This document shows, in pieces, positions 63,633-64,000 of a DNA stretch of 64,000 bases. A program made the position numbers and the translations under genes. How positions within the stretch are numbered: position 1 is the stretch's first letter; each line of letters opens with the position of its first letter. The notes under the pieces were generated by a model. The model made no database searches and was not told where the DNA came from. It saw nothing but the letters and a program-made list of their open reading frames with translations. The stretch is from positions 1 through 64,000 of the forward strand of contig NZ_WEZF01000019.1 in the NCBI RefSeq assembly GCF_009177065.1, given 5' to 3'. The stretch comes from Tautonia marina (GTDB lineage: Bacteria; Planctomycetota; Planctomycetia; Isosphaerales; Isosphaeraceae).

Positions 63633-64000
63633 TCAGTCCTCCTGCTCCTCCTCACGCTTGGAGAAGACCCGGAAGACGTCGCCGATGACCTGGTTGGCCA
63701 GATCGTCGAGCGTCGTGTAAATCACCTCCTCAGCCTGCGGGCTCAGGGGAGACATCTCCGGCTCGTAACCGCCGACCGGATAGGCGGCCGCCGTGGCGAT
63801 GTAGCCGATATTGCCGTTCGCATACCCGACCACCAGCGGCACGGCGCGGTCGGCAATCAGCCCTTCGATGTGAAACCCGAACTCGACCATCGGCTCGCCG
63901 GGCATGGTCAAGAGCAGGTAAGGCCCGATCTTCAGGGCCATCATCTCCGAGGGGACCGGCTCCCGCTTGCCGGGCAGATCGACCACCTCGCGCGCGGATC
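63633..64000 (-). CDS. Neutral ceramidase-like protein, C-terminal part (partial)
   Basis: The frame is open to the right window edge, so only about 122 C-terminal residues are seen. It includes MALKIGPYLLLTMPGEPMVEFGF and LVVGYANGNIGYIATAAAYPVGGYE, which resemble the end of the neutral/alkaline non-lysosomal ceramidase domain found in many planctomycete proteins, where the Tyr-rich YIAT..YPVGGYE stretch lies near the active site. The last 15 residues are acidic. The catalytic Ser and zinc ligands lie outside the window. Confidence 0.7.
   Translation of the reverse strand, partial: SAREVVDLPGKREPVPSEMMALKIGPYLLLTMPGEPMVEFGFHIEGLIADRAVPLVVGYANGNIGYIATAAAYPVGGYEPEMSPLSPQAEEVIYTTLDDLANQVIGDVFRVFSKREEEQED

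Noticed and set aside
1-64000. CRISPR arrays, rRNA genes or additional tRNAs
   Set aside because: I found no regularly spaced repeats, no rRNA-like conserved blocks, and no second cloverleaf; T-loop-like strings elsewhere, such as within the Nramp-like gene, lack matching stems.

Overview
The window looks like a chromosomal segment from a high-GC member of the Planctomycetota, most likely close to the Isosphaeraceae. That placement is an inference from gene content: a DUF1501 protein, a DUF1080 (3-keto-disaccharide hydrolase) protein, a long metzincin-type protease, a PEP-CTERM protein, large outer-membrane barrels with an N-terminal coiled coil, and a histidine kinase with an ethylene-receptor-like sensor. 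Most genes are strongly GC-biased at third codon positions. A few AT-richer islands stand out: the left edge, about 18.3-20.1 kb, and parts of 24.9-25.9 kb.

Layout. 0-15.6 kb holds mostly single genes: a UbiD-family decarboxylase, an Nramp-like transporter behind a CehA/McBA-type metallohydrolase, an AsmA-like membrane protein, a DUF1080 protein, a secreted metzincin, a methyltransferase and an S1/P1 nuclease. 15.9-26.8 kb is a same-strand surface-glycan cluster. It has an ABC-2 exporter pair with a Wzt-type C-terminal domain, two sulfotransferases, a PhyH-type dioxygenase, a pyruvyl transferase, a capsule-type (KpsS-like) transferase, another glycosyltransferase, a CMP-nonulosonate synthetase fused to a KdsC-like phosphatase, and a NeuB-type synthase without its usual C-terminal SAF domain. 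Together they could make, activate, transfer, decorate and export an acidic (sulfated, pyruvylated, nonulosonate-containing) polysaccharide. 27-31.8 kb carries a DUF1501 protein, a small two-helix membrane protein, an EamA exporter and the ethylene-receptor-like hybrid kinase.

32.2-49.2 kb looks like a remodelled accessory region. Two inverted fragments of one ISKra4-type transposase, 247 bp each and about 98% identical, bracket roughly 16 kb. Inside are a 3' remnant of an IS66 transposase, several secreted hydrolases (dienelactone hydrolase, alpha/beta hydrolase, SMP-30, a SASA-domain esterase with a large unknown C-terminal part), a cis-3-hydroxy-L-proline dehydratase / pyrroline-2-carboxylate reductase-like pair, a DUF6599-like protein, a Tat-exported aldo/keto reductase and a Ski2-like helicase. 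The right end holds a frameshifted tyrosine recombinase next to the 3' end of tRNA-Arg(UCG), a classic integration arrangement.

49.4-61.4 kb looks like a urea-use region: two outer-membrane porins on the minus strand, an AraC-type regulator, a broken K+ channel gene, a urea transporter, and ureA-ureB-ureC-(gap with hairpin)-ureE-ureF-ureG-ureD. The window ends with a small unknown gene, a PEP-CTERM protein and the 3' end of a neutral-ceramidase-like gene. I saw no CRISPR array, no rRNA, and only one tRNA.
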